DNA from: Ruminococcus sp.
GTDB lineage: Bacteria > Bacillota_A > Clostridia > Oscillospirales > Ruminococcaceae
Direction of reading: 5' to 3'
Assembly: GCA_017480485.1 (NCBI GenBank)
Contig: JAFVAN010000041.1
Location: 1-64,000 of the forward strand
DNA: 64,000 nt
The translations under genes were made by a program, and so were the position numbers. A model generated the notes under the pieces. That model did not search any database. It was not told the DNA's origin and saw nothing but the letters and a program-made list of their open reading frames with translations. Below, one piece after another: positions 32,949-41,413 of the stretch (positions are counted from its first letter, which is position 1; each line of letters opens with the position of its first letter).

Positions 32949-33578
32949 GTGAGCGACGGAGCTAACGGGAAGAAGAGCGTTTTCCATTCCCAGAATGCAG
33001 TGAATATAACAGCCATATTCGGCATTGCCGCCTTTTGCGTGGTGGTGGTGATACTGCTGGCCAAGGGGCTCTTTGCCAGCAATACTGCCGAGGTGCCCGA
33101 GGGCATCAATACCGCCACCGTCTCCTCGACGACCCCCGCCGAGACCACCGAGGCCCCCGCAGAGAGCGAGGCCGAGGCCCAGAGCACAGAGACTACCTCT
33201 GCACCCGCTGCCACCTCAGCGGCAGCACCCGCAGAGCCCGAGAAGGCCTATATCACTAACTACGTCCAGTTGCTGGAGGAGCCCGCAGAGGACGCCGCAC
33301 ATATAATCTGTATGTCCCCGAACATCGAGGTGACGGTGCTGGAGCGCCGCGACGACGGCTATGTAAAGCTCACCTTCCTCAACGGCGACGGCACCACCTG
33401 CACGGGCTATGTCCTCTCGACCTTCCTCAAAGCCAGCCGCGATGAGGTGGTGACAGAGGCCCCCGAGGAGACCGAGGTGCCTGCCGATGCAGAGACAGAG
33501 GCACCCGCAGAGACAGAAGCCCCAGTCTGGACCGAGGCCCCCACAGAGCCCGAGACCTGGGACGGGGCAGAGCAATAA
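32949..33578 (+). CDS. Membrane-anchored SH3b-like domain protein
   Basis: 209-aa protein with a short cytoplasmic N-terminus, one helix (about residues 20-45), a Thr/Glu/Ala-rich linker, and a bacterial SH3-like domain (about 98-160; ITNYVQLLEEPAED, VTVLERRDDGYVKLTF, TGYVLSTFL). A second Glu/Thr/Pro-rich tail ends the protein. SH3b domains usually bind peptidoglycan or peptides outside the cell. The GTG at 32949 follows GGGAGG by seven bases; the longer frame from 32772 overlaps the promoter and is rejected. Confidence 0.72.
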   Translation: MSDGANGKKSVFHSQNAVNITAIFGIAAFCVVVVILLAKGLFASNTAEVPEGINTATVSSTTPAETTEAPAESEAEAQSTETTSAPAATSAAAPAEPEKAYITNYVQLLEEPAEDAAHIICMSPNIEVTVLERRDDGYVKLTFLNGDGTTCTGYVLSTFLKASRDEVVTEAPEETEVPADAETEAPAETEAPVWTEAPTEPETWDGAEQ

Positions 33579-33622
33579 GGCAATACGCAAAGGACGGCTA
33601 AGCCGCGAAAAACTTTTTATGA

Positions 33623-33705
33623 TTTCCGCAGAAGCAAGAACGCTGCGCTTTCAGAAGCAAGATGCAAGATAGGGTGCGCCTTCTCTTGCCTCTTGCTTCT
33701 AATTT
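33623..33705 (+). repeat. AGAAGCAAG-family intergenic repeat, internally deleted copy
   Basis: Begins AGAAGCAAGAACGCTGCGC, continues with AGAAGCAAGATGCAAGATAGGGTGCGCC, and ends with TTGCCTCTTGCTTCT, lacking the central hairpins of full copies. Confidence 0.75.
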
Positions 33706-33736
33706 CTTGTTGTCTATTTTGAACGGAGGTGAAAGC

Positions 33737-34441
33737 ATGAGCCGCCAGCGAAAAACCATGATACTCGAAAACGGTCGGGAGCTTGAATACATCTTGGACC
33801 GTGGGAAGAGGAAGAATATCTATATCGCGGTGAAGGACGGCGAGGTGCTGCTGCGCATACCATATTACGCCGACGCCGCCGCGGGCGAGCGCTTCCTGCG
33901 GGAGAAGAGCGGCTGGGTGCTGCAAAGTCTGCAAAAGCGGGAAAAAGCCTCCGCCCCCGAAGAGTATCACGAGGGGCTTATGTTCTCCATGGGGGGCGAG
34001 AGCTTTACCGTCACCGCTGTGGAGGTCGGGCGCCACTTCCCGCCCCGCTTTGTGGAGGGCAGGCTGGAGATCGCCGTCAACAGCCGAGCAGGGGCCGAAA
34101 AGGACCGCGCCGCCTATATCGACGCTCAGGCCCGAAAGGCCGTTGCCGCCCGCACCAAAGAGCTTGTGGCCGAGGCCTTCGAGAGGCTCTCTCCCCTGCT
34201 GGGGCTGTGGCCGAAAAAGGTCACCATCAAAAAAATGACCGCCAGCTGGGGCCGCTGCTCCTCCACAGGGAATATCTCCATCAACAGCGCCATCGTGTTT
34301 TTTGACCGTGAGTGCATAGACTATGTGGTGGCCCACGAGCTCTGCCACCTGCGCCACATGGACCACAGCCCCGCCTTCTGGGCGCTGGTCTCCACCGTCT
34401 GCCCCGAGTGGAAGCGCATCCGCGCGAAGCTGCGCCTCTAG
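33737..34441 (+). CDS. YgjP/DUF45-type zinc metallopeptidase
   Basis: 234-aa cytoplasmic protein of the WLM/DUF45 family. The zinc motif is VVAHELCHLRHMDHSPAFW (about residues 193-211), with HExxH and a downstream His; MTASWGRCSSTGNISIN just before it is also diagnostic. The substrate of the family is largely unknown. ATG 33737 follows GGAGGTG; the longer frame runs into the repeat element and is rejected. The stop codon is immediately followed by another repeat copy. Confidence 0.9.
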   Translation: MSRQRKTMILENGRELEYILDRGKRKNIYIAVKDGEVLLRIPYYADAAAGERFLREKSGWVLQSLQKREKASAPEEYHEGLMFSMGGESFTVTAVEVGRHFPPRFVEGRLEIAVNSRAGAEKDRAAYIDAQARKAVAARTKELVAEAFERLSPLLGLWPKKVTIKKMTASWGRCSSTGNISINSAIVFFDRECIDYVVAHELCHLRHMDHSPAFWALVSTVCPEWKRIRAKLRL

Positions 34442-34545
34442 AGGCAAGATAATTAGAAGCAAGAGGCAAGACAAGGTGCGCCTGCGGCGCAGATTTTTCC
34501 GCTACGCGGTTTTTTTCTTGCTTCTGGTCATCTTGCCTCTAGTGG
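34439..34545 (+). repeat. AGAAGCAAG-family intergenic repeat
   Basis: Starts at the stop codon of the DUF45 gene with AGAGGCAAGATAATTAGAAGC, continues through GGTGCGCCTGCGGCGC and CCGCTACGCGG, and ends CTTGCTTCTGGTCATCTTGCC. Same orientation as the copy at 55944. Confidence 0.85.
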
Positions 34546-34635
34546 CCTACTGTAACTTTTTTATAAAATTTTCTTTTGCACCCGCTAAATTAGTGACATT
34601 TATAATGAATTAGTGATTATGTACAATCCGAGCGA

Positions 34636-34664
34636 TTGACATTTGAGCAGAATTACTATATAAT
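34636..34664 (+). promoter_or_regulatory. Distal promoter of glycogen phosphorylase
   Basis: TTGACA (34636-34641), 17-bp spacer, TATAAT (34659-34664), about 180 bp before the start codon. Confidence 0.75.
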
Positions 34665-34730
34665 TAGTATCGGGTACAACTATGCGCACCCGTCATTGAG
34701 TGAATAATTAAACCTATTCACAGAAAAAAG

Positions 34731-34759
34731 TTGAAAAGCTTTTCGGAATAGTGTATAAT
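34731..34759 (+). promoter_or_regulatory. Proximal promoter of glycogen phosphorylase
   Basis: TTGAAA (34731-34736), 17-bp spacer, TATAAT (34754-34759). Two tandem promoters suggest high or conditional expression. Confidence 0.7.
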
Positions 34760-34842
34760 TATATGGATATATGCCTTTCGGCAGGGGCTCAAAAAGGGCG
34801 CCGTGTCCGAACAGGCTGATAAAATAGGAGGGAAATATTTAT

Positions 34843-37260
34843 ATGGCAAGGCCCAGAAAAGCAGCAGAAGCAACCATTACCAAACAAGAGCTCAAGGAGC
34901 AGTTCCTTGACATTCTGCACAGCGATTTCCAGACTACGCCCGAGGAGGCTTCCGACCAGCAGGTCTATGAGGCCCTCACAAAGATCGTTGTAAGGATAAT
35001 GAAGGCGAAGAGACGCCACTTCACCGTAAAGACCCACTCGGCAGGAAACAAGAAGGTGTTCTACCTCTCTATGGAGTTCCTTATGGGACGTTCGCTCAAG
35101 ACCAGCCTGTACAACCTTGAGATGATCGACCAGGCAACAGCCGTCCTCAAAGAGTTCGGCATCTCGATCAACGGCATCTATGAGTGCGAGCCCGACGCAG
35201 GCCTCGGCAACGGCGGCCTTGGAAGACTGGCTGCCTGCTATCTGGACGGTCTGGCAGCGGACGGCTACCACGCTACAGGCTTCTCCATCTGCTATGAGTA
35301 CGGCATCTTCAAGCAGAAGCTGGACGAGGGCTGGCAGACCGAGCTGCCCGATAACTGGCTGCCCGGCGGCTCCGCTTGGCTCGTTCCCGTTCCCAGCAAG
35401 GCCATCGAGGTCCGCTTCGACGGCGAGCTGAAGGAGGACTGGGACAACCAGTACCATCTGGTAACACACGAGAACTACACCTCTGTTCTCGCCGTTCCCT
35501 ACGATATGTTCGTTTCGGGCTACGGCAGCGAGGCTGTTTCAAAGCTCCGCCTCTGGAAGGCCGAGGTGCCCTCCTTCGATATGAATATGTTCAACAAGGG
35601 CGACTACTCCAAGGCTCTGGGCCAGAACATCATGTCTCAGGCCATCACCAAGGTGCTCTACCCCAACGACAACCACGCCGAGGGCAAGAGCCTCAGACTC
35701 AGGCAGCAGTATTTCCTCTGCGCCGCCTCCATCGGTGATATCGTAAACCAGCACATGAGCGTTTACGGCACCCTTGACAACCTGCACGAGAAGGTAGCCA
35801 TCCACATCAACGACACTCATCCCACCCTCGCTATCCCCGAGCTGATGAGGATAATGCTGGACGACTGCGGCTACAGCTGGGACAAGGCTTGGGATATAGT
35901 TACCAAGACCTTTGCCTACACCAACCACACCGTTATGCCCGAGGCGCTGGAGAAGTGGGACTGCAACCTCTTGAAGAGCGTTACCCCGAGAATTTTCTCC
36001 ATCATCGTTGAGATCAACGAAAGATACTGCCGCCAGCTCTGGGAGAAGTACGGCGACCACGACAAGGTCACCAGAATGTCTATCATCGAGAACAACAAGG
36101 TTAAGATGGCCACCCTCTGCGTTCACGCCTGCCACCATGTAAACGGCGTTGCAAAGATCCACTCCGAGATCATCAAGCGCGAGACCTTCCGTGACGAGTA
36201 CGACTACACCCCCCAGAAGTTCACAAACGTTACCAACGGCATCGCCTACAGGCGCTGGCTCTACCAGTCCAACGAGGGCCTTACTAACCTGCTCAACGAC
36301 AAGATCGGCACAGGCTGGCTCAGAGATGCCTCCAAGCTTGCAAAGCTCAATGACTTCTCCGAGGACAAGGAGGTCCTGGAGCAGCTGGCAGCCATCAAGA
36401 ACGAGAACAAGAAGAGCTTCGCCAAGTACGTCAAGAACCAGTACGGCGTTGTGCTCAACACCGACTCGATCTTTGACGTTCAGGTAAAGAGACTGCACGA
36501 GTACAAGAGACAGCAGCTCAACGCCCTGAACATCATTGCCCAGTACAACTACCTCAAGCAGAACCCCGACGCCGACTTTGTTCCCAAGACCTATATCTTT
36601 GCCGCCAAGGCAGCCCCCGGCTACTACATGGCAAAGCAGATAATCAAGCTCATCTGGAACATCTCTCAGGAGCTGAGGCGCGACAAGAAGCTTTCCGAAA
36701 AGCTCAACGTCATCTTCCTTGAGGACTACTGCGTATCCCTCTCCGAGAAGCTGATGCCCGCCGCCGAGATCTCCGAGCAGATCTCCCTTGCAGGCACCGA
36801 GGCCTCAGGCACAGGCAACATGAAGCTGATGATAAACGGCGCCGTTACCCTTGGCACCATGGACGGCGCGAACGTTGAGATCCACGAGCAGGTGGGCGAC
36901 TCCAACATCATCATCTTCGGCATGAATGTTGACGAGGTGAACGCCGCCAAGCCTAACTACAGGCCCATCGACGTTTACAACTCCAACACCATCATCCGCG
37001 ACGCTGTTGACACCCTGACCCGCGGCATCAACGGCGAGCAGTTCACCGAGATCGCCAACTCCCTCAAGACTCAGGATCCTTACATGGCTCTGGCCGACTT
37101 CACCTCCTACCAGCAGGCTCAGGCCTACGCCTCCGAGTGCTACAGAGACACGATGAAGTGGCAGAAGATGTCCCTTGCGAACATCGCAAATGCAGGCATC
37201 TTCTCGGCAGACCGCTCTGTCGAGGACTACGCCCGCGATATCTGGCACCTGACCAAGTAA
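34843..37260 (+). CDS. glgP: Glycogen/maltodextrin phosphorylase
   Basis: 805-aa GT35 enzyme that releases glucose-1-phosphate from alpha-1,4-glucans with pyridoxal phosphate. DAGLGNGGLGRLAACYLD (about residues 124-141) and NVAIHINDTHPTL-like sequence, plus the C-terminal cofactor region EASGTGNMKLMINGA with the PLP lysine, are clear. Length is typical. ATG 34843 follows TAGGAGGG. Monocistronic with two promoters and a strong terminator. Codon use is strongly biased, suggesting high expression. It fits with the GH13 enzyme in storage or oligosaccharide breakdown. Confidence 0.97.
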   Translation: MARPRKAAEATITKQELKEQFLDILHSDFQTTPEEASDQQVYEALTKIVVRIMKAKRRHFTVKTHSAGNKKVFYLSMEFLMGRSLKTSLYNLEMIDQATAVLKEFGISINGIYECEPDAGLGNGGLGRLAACYLDGLAADGYHATGFSICYEYGIFKQKLDEGWQTELPDNWLPGGSAWLVPVPSKAIEVRFDGELKEDWDNQYHLVTHENYTSVLAVPYDMFVSGYGSEAVSKLRLWKAEVPSFDMNMFNKGDYSKALGQNIMSQAITKVLYPNDNHAEGKSLRLRQQYFLCAASIGDIVNQHMSVYGTLDNLHEKVAIHINDTHPTLAIPELMRIMLDDCGYSWDKAWDIVTKTFAYTNHTVMPEALEKWDCNLLKSVTPRIFSIIVEINERYCRQLWEKYGDHDKVTRMSIIENNKVKMATLCVHACHHVNGVAKIHSEIIKRETFRDEYDYTPQKFTNVTNGIAYRRWLYQSNEGLTNLLNDKIGTGWLRDASKLAKLNDFSEDKEVLEQLAAIKNENKKSFAKYVKNQYGVVLNTDSIFDVQVKRLHEYKRQQLNALNIIAQYNYLKQNPDADFVPKTYIFAAKAAPGYYMAKQIIKLIWNISQELRRDKKLSEKLNVIFLEDYCVSLSEKLMPAAEISEQISLAGTEASGTGNMKLMINGAVTLGTMDGANVEIHEQVGDSNIIIFGMNVDEVNAAKPNYRPIDVYNSNTIIRDAVDTLTRGINGEQFTEIANSLKTQDPYMALADFTSYQQAQAYASECYRDTMKWQKMSLANIANAGIFSADRSVEDYARDIWHLTK

Positions 37261-37291
37261 GAGGCAAGAGTTTAGAAGCAAGAGGCAAGAA
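37259..37291 (+). repeat. Short AGAAGCAAG-family fragment
   Basis: AGAGGCAAGAGTTTAGAAGCAAGAGGCAAGA directly after the glgP stop codon; only the repeat's terminal motif is present. Confidence 0.7.
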
Positions 37292-37301
37292 TGTTTTTCC
37301 G

Positions 37302-37331
37302 TCCCCTGTCGTGCGGCAGGGGGCTTTTTTT
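37302..37331 (+). terminator. Terminator of glgP
   Basis: CCCCTG and CAGGGG stem followed by CTTTTTTT. A second perfect GC hairpin (GCCCCCGAGCG/CGCTCGGGGGC, 37359-37387) lies beyond it and may serve the convergent gene. Confidence 0.85.
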
Positions 37332-37435
37332 GTTGGGGGCTTTAGCACAAACATAATGCCCCCGAGCGCCTTTCAACGCTCGGGGGCAAAACTTCATTAT
37401 AGCTATCCGCTTTTGGGGAAGGGCATCTTTTTGTC

Positions 37436-39163
37436 TTATCTCAGCTCCGTTCCGCCCCACTCGACGACGGTGAAGCCGCGGCGCTCAAAGCGCTCGAGCT
37501 GCTGGGGAGCGACGTCCACGGGAGCATCGAGAGGCTTGAATACCATGAACACCCTCAGCAGGCTGTCGGGCTCGGGAGAGATCGAGAGCTTGGCGCTGTC
37601 GGTATAGGCGCTGCCTTGGAAGCTGATAAGGTTATACCTGTTCTGCTCCATCAGCGGAAGCCAGTAAACGATGAACTCGTTGCGCTCCTTCTCGTTGAGG
37701 CCCATGTATTCCAGCTTTTCCTTCAGGAAGGCCTCGGTGTCCTCGCCACGGACCACAAAGCCCTCGGAGAGGTCGTAGTGGGTGCCGTCGCTGCGGCTGT
37801 CCCAGAAGAGATACTCGTGGTGGGTGCCGTCCGCAAGGTTGGTCAGGGAGCCGTCGGGCTCTGCGATAACGTCCCAGCCGTGGCCGTAGCTGGGATAGGT
37901 GGTGCCGAGGACGCCGTTTTCAAGCTCCAGCTGCACCCTTACCTCGGTCTCCTCCTCGGGATAGAGGTAAATGACGGGCTTGGCCATGCCGCCCTCAAAC
38001 TCGATGTACATTTTGTACTCGGGGGTCTCGGTGTAGGTCATTACCCAGCCGTAGTTGCCGTTGTAGTAAACATATATCCACTGGGCGTCGTAGCTGTTGT
38101 AGCCCAGCTCCTCAAGCTCGGTGTTTATAGGGATGGTACCGAAGGAGGAATAGCTCTTCCCGGGGCCCGAGCGCAGGTTGAGCTTGTCAACAACGGTGTG
38201 GCAGTGATAGGGATACTCGTTGATGTATTCGGGCTGGACAACGCCGTCGGCCACAGGGGTGGTAGAAGGCGGCGTCGAGGAGATGTAGCTTGCAAGGCAC
38301 CAGCCCTCGTAGCCGTTATACTTGCAGTAGTACCACAGGTTCCCGCCGGAGTCGTAGCCGGAGCCCCAGACCTCCACCTTCTTGCCCTTGGGTATGCCCT
38401 CGCTGAAAACAAGAGCGGCGTCGGTGCTGGGAGTCTTGCGCATCCTCAGGTTCGACTGGATGGTGTTCACATAGCCGTCCATCATGTAGCCGTAGTCCGA
38501 GGGGAAGCTTGGGTCAACGGGCGCGGGGGTAGTGGTTGTGGTCTTTTTGGTAGTGGTGGTAGTAGTTGTTGTTGTGGTAGGCTTCGGGGTAGTCGTTGTG
38601 GTGGTCGTTGTAGTGGTAGTAGTGGTCGTTGTAGTGGTCGTTGTCGTTGTCGCTTCGGTCTCGGTGACCTCGGGCTCTTCGGATTCGTCGGGGCTGTCGA
38701 TGACCTCCTCGGCGGGAATATCCGAGACATCGGTGCGGACGGTGCCGCCGCGTTCCTTCTTGCTGCTGTCATCGTCCTTCGAGTCCTTGTTGCCGAGGAC
38801 GACGATGGCCATTATAACTGCCACCACCGCCACCACCAGCGACGCCGCGATTATGGCGATGGGGATGACCTTGTTCGAGGCTGCAGCCTCGTGTCCGCCC
38901 TCCGGCTGCGCGGCAGCCTGTGAAACAGCAGTCTGGGGCCTCGGGGGCGTGTACTGCTGCTGGGGCTGGGGCTGATATTGTGGCTGCTGTGGCTGCTGCT
39001 GTGGCTGATACTGCTGCTGCGGCGGAGCTGGCGGTGTCGGCTGCTGAGGCTGCTGCTGGATAAAGCCCTGGTCGCCGCTGCCCGAGTTTCCTACCGTCGA
39101 GCCGCACTTGGGACAGAACACCGTCCCGCTGCCGACCTGAGCGCCGCAATTTCTGCAAAACAT
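37436..39163 (-). CDS. Zinc-ribbon, poly-Thr, double-SH3b membrane protein
   Basis: 575-aa protein. Residues 1-25 are a zinc ribbon (CRNCG..FCPKCG), followed by a Gln/Pro-rich segment, one membrane helix (about 98-120), an acidic stretch, and Thr-rich linkers with one run of about 21 threonines. Two SH3b domains follow (about 225-290 with LRMRKTPS and 315-375 with LNLRSGPGKSYS), then a C-terminal domain starting KPVIYLYPEEETEVRVQLE (about 392-575) often found on clostridial surface proteins. It probably senses or binds the wall outside, with the ribbon inside. ATG 39163 follows AAGGAGG. The Thr tract is a simple repeat prone to length change. Confidence 0.8.
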   Translation of the reverse strand: MFCRNCGAQVGSGTVFCPKCGSTVGNSGSGDQGFIQQQPQQPTPPAPPQQQYQPQQQPQQPQYQPQPQQQYTPPRPQTAVSQAAAQPEGGHEAAASNKVIPIAIIAASLVVAVVAVIMAIVVLGNKDSKDDDSSKKERGGTVRTDVSDIPAEEVIDSPDESEEPEVTETEATTTTTTTTTTTTTTTTTTTTTPKPTTTTTTTTTTKKTTTTTPAPVDPSFPSDYGYMMDGYVNTIQSNLRMRKTPSTDAALVFSEGIPKGKKVEVWGSGYDSGGNLWYYCKYNGYEGWCLASYISSTPPSTTPVADGVVQPEYINEYPYHCHTVVDKLNLRSGPGKSYSSFGTIPINTELEELGYNSYDAQWIYVYYNGNYGWVMTYTETPEYKMYIEFEGGMAKPVIYLYPEEETEVRVQLELENGVLGTTYPSYGHGWDVIAEPDGSLTNLADGTHHEYLFWDSRSDGTHYDLSEGFVVRGEDTEAFLKEKLEYMGLNEKERNEFIVYWLPLMEQNRYNLISFQGSAYTDSAKLSISPEPDSLLRVFMVFKPLDAPVDVAPQQLERFERRGFTVVEWGGTELR

Positions 39164-39245
39164 AGGCTGGTCCTCCTTCTTTCAGAGGTCAGAGGTGAGA
39201 GGTTAGAGGTTAGAAGTCTTTCTCTGACCTATTTGATATAACGCT

Positions 39246-39280
39246 TAAAAAAAGGCCGCCGCACAAACGACAGCCTTTTC
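39246..39280 (-). terminator. Terminator of the cyclophilin operon
   Basis: On the minus strand AAAGGC..GGCCTTTTTTT with GTCG/CG pairing in the middle, right after the cyclophilin stop. Confidence 0.65.
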
Positions 39281-39289
39281 CAAAGCATT

Positions 39290-39760
39290 TTATTCGATGG
39301 TTACCTTCTTCATCACCTGAGGCTCCAGAGGCTTGTCGCCCCAGCCGACCTTGGTGGCCGCGATCTCGTCAACGGCATCCATGCCCTCGACTACCCTGCC
39401 GAAGGCGGCATACTGGCCGTCAAGATGGGGTGCGTCCTCGTGGACGATGAAGAACTGAGAGCTGGCAGAGTTGGGGTCCATTGCCCTTGCCATGGAAACA
39501 ACGCCCCGCTCGTGCTTGATGGGGTTGGCAACGCCGTTGGCAAGGAACTCGCCCTTTATCTTCTCCTTGGCGCCGCCCATGCCTGTGCCCTGGGGGTCGC
39601 CGCCCTGGATCATAAAGCCCTCGATTACTCTGTGGAAGATCAGGCCGTCATAAAAGCCCTGTCCCACCAGCTTTTCAAAATTAGCAACTGTTATCGGAGC
39701 GGCCTCGGGATAAAGCTCTATCTTTATCTTCTTGCCGTTCTCCATCTCAATAACTACCAT
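39290..39760 (-). CDS. Peptidyl-prolyl cis-trans isomerase, cyclophilin type
   Basis: 156-aa cytoplasmic cyclophilin. FHRVIEGFMIQGGDPQGTGMGG, the catalytic Arg/Phe/Gln signature, starts near residue 42, and SQFFIV follows. It speeds proline isomerisation in protein folding. ATG 39760 follows AAAGGAG. Last gene of a likely three-gene minus-strand operon (gap 22 bp from the upstream gene). Confidence 0.95.
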   Translation of the reverse strand: MVVIEMENGKKIKIELYPEAAPITVANFEKLVGQGFYDGLIFHRVIEGFMIQGGDPQGTGMGGAKEKIKGEFLANGVANPIKHERGVVSMARAMDPNSASSQFFIVHEDAPHLDGQYAAFGRVVEGMDAVDEIAATKVGWGDKPLEPQVMKKVTIE

Positions 39761-39782
39761 TGTATTGTTCTCCTTTCGGCGG

Positions 39783-40307
39783 TCAGTCCTTGGTCTTGGG
39801 AAGTCTGCCCTGCTCGTTGAATCTCATAAGCTCGGCAAAATACTCGGCCTCGGGAGAGGGCTTCTTTCTTGCAAGCTTGTTCTCCTTCACCGTGCTGTCG
39901 CAGATGATATATTCCTTCTCGCCGTCCTTAACGATGCAGTAGAGCCTGTCACAAACGGCAAACTCGTCGTCCTCGTCGTAAAGGTTCTTGTCAAAGCAGC
40001 AGAAGATATCGTGAGCGATGATGGAAGCGAGCTTCATGGTGATATCGTACTGGCTGTGATTGGCAGCCTTCATCTTATTGATATCCTCCTCGAAGAAGTC
40101 CAGCACGGGCACGCCGTTGACCTCCATCCTCTTGTAGATCCTGGCAAGGCATCTGGCGGCGTCCTCTTCGGTAAGGCGCTCGAGCCTTGCGTTCTTGAAC
40201 TCAAGTATAAAGGGCTCGAGGGTGGAGAAGAAGATCTTCTCATACTGGAACGGCTTTCCTTTGTCTGCATAGCTGATTATCGGGTTCTCTGTGTTAATAA
40301 TGATCAC
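39783..40307 (-). CDS. Conserved-looking protein of unknown function
   Basis: 174-aa soluble, acidic alpha/beta protein with no recognised domain. It has several cysteines (AARCLARI, DIFCCFD, DRLYCIV, YIICD). The proposed GTG start at 40307 lacks a clear ribosome-binding site, so translation may couple to the upstream gene 33 bp away. Position between a coiled-coil protein and a cyclophilin suggests a role in folding or protein quality control, but this is only context. Confidence 0.65.
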   Translation of the reverse strand: MIIINTENPIISYADKGKPFQYEKIFFSTLEPFILEFKNARLERLTEEDAARCLARIYKRMEVNGVPVLDFFEEDINKMKAANHSQYDITMKLASIIAHDIFCCFDKNLYDEDDEFAVCDRLYCIVKDGEKEYIICDSTVKENKLARKKPSPEAEYFAELMRFNEQGRLPKTKD

Positions 40308-40340
40308 TGTGTTAGCGCCAACTTTCTGTTTTTATTCTGC

Positions 40341-41090
40341 TTATTTATGTCTGTCTCCGTACTGCTTCATGAACTCTTCCTTTTTCTTTGCAAGGTAAGC
40401 CTCGGAAACAGCCTCGATGTCGTCGTCATCGCTTGGGGGCACGCGGGTGTCCAGCTGGTTGTGGATGTAATCCTCAACGCCCCTCATGTCCTTGGCGGAA
40501 ACGGACTCGATGTTCTTATACTCCCTGTCCTGTGTGACGTCCTTGGCAACGCCCAGCTGCGAGAGCTTTCGGTCCACCTCGGCCTGACCGACGTGCTCGA
40601 TATCAAGGTCCATAGCGTCCCTCGCCTTGGCGCGGGCCTCGACCTCGTCCACCATGGCGGTTATCTTCTGCTCAACGCCCTGCGCGTTGGCAGAGTCGAT
40701 GTTCTTGTTCTCGTGAGCCGCCAGAAAGCGCTGATGCTCGATCTGGTACTGGACCTCGAACTCGTCCTGTGCAGCATTTACCTCCCCCTGACGAACAGGG
40801 TCGGTGTCATAGTCCGCAGGGGTGAGGACGGGCTTGTTCTTCTGGGCCTCCAGCTCCTTTTCAAGCTGGGCCATCTTTTTCTTTATGGTCTCGGGATCAA
40901 TGGCAGCGGGGCCCACGGTCTCGGGCTTTGCCTGATCGTACTTAGACTCCTTGACAAAGACAGTCTCGCCGCTCTGGGCGGGGGCCTTTTTAACAGGCGC
41001 TCCCCAGATATCGTCGGCATTCACCGCAGGCTTTGCGGCGGGGGCTCCTGTTGTGTCCTCAGTTCGCTTTTTATGTCCAAATAATGCCAT
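40341..41090 (-). CDS. Charged helical protein of unknown function
   Basis: 249-aa hydrophilic protein. Residues 1-70 are low-complexity (Lys/Pro/Ala); residues about 70-249 are largely helical with coiled-coil potential (IKKKMAQLEKELEAQKNK, KITAMVDEVEARAKAR). No signal peptide. ATG 41090 follows AAGGAGG. First gene of the cyclophilin operon and divergent from the J-like tail-anchored protein, with promoters for both in the 320-bp gap. Confidence 0.7.
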   Translation of the reverse strand: MALFGHKKRTEDTTGAPAAKPAVNADDIWGAPVKKAPAQSGETVFVKESKYDQAKPETVGPAAIDPETIKKKMAQLEKELEAQKNKPVLTPADYDTDPVRQGEVNAAQDEFEVQYQIEHQRFLAAHENKNIDSANAQGVEQKITAMVDEVEARAKARDAMDLDIEHVGQAEVDRKLSQLGVAKDVTQDREYKNIESVSAKDMRGVEDYIHNQLDTRVPPSDDDDIEAVSEAYLAKKKEEFMKQYGDRHK

Positions 41091-41179
41091 AAAAAGTTCC
41101 TCCTTAATTATTAAGTATTCTATATTTCAGCTATCAAAAGCGCGTCGGTGGCTTTATGATGACACAATATATTTATTAC

Positions 41180-41208
41180 ATTATACACTATTTTCACCAA
41201 AAATGCAA
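41180..41208 (-). promoter_or_regulatory. Promoter of the coiled-coil/cyclophilin operon
   Basis: On the minus strand TTGCAT (41203-41208), 17-bp spacer, TATAAT (41180-41185). Confidence 0.7.
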
Positions 41209-41260
41209 TAAGTTTTACACATTTTTTTGAAAAACATTACCTTTCAAATTTGTGGACTTT

Positions 41261-41289
41261 TTGTAAAGTTCATAAAATATACATATAAT
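41261..41289 (+). promoter_or_regulatory. Promoter of the J-like tail-anchored protein
   Basis: TTGTAA (41261-41266), 17-bp spacer, TATAAT (41284-41289); leader of about 120 nt. Confidence 0.6.
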
Positions 41290-41413
41290 ATGGATTTTGT
41301 GTTAACATATTGAGGGCTTGTGTCTGATATAATGATTAAAGTATTATATTCTGTTATTACGACTTTATTTAATCAAAACAATTAACAAATACACATTTTA
41401 AGGAGGAATAACG

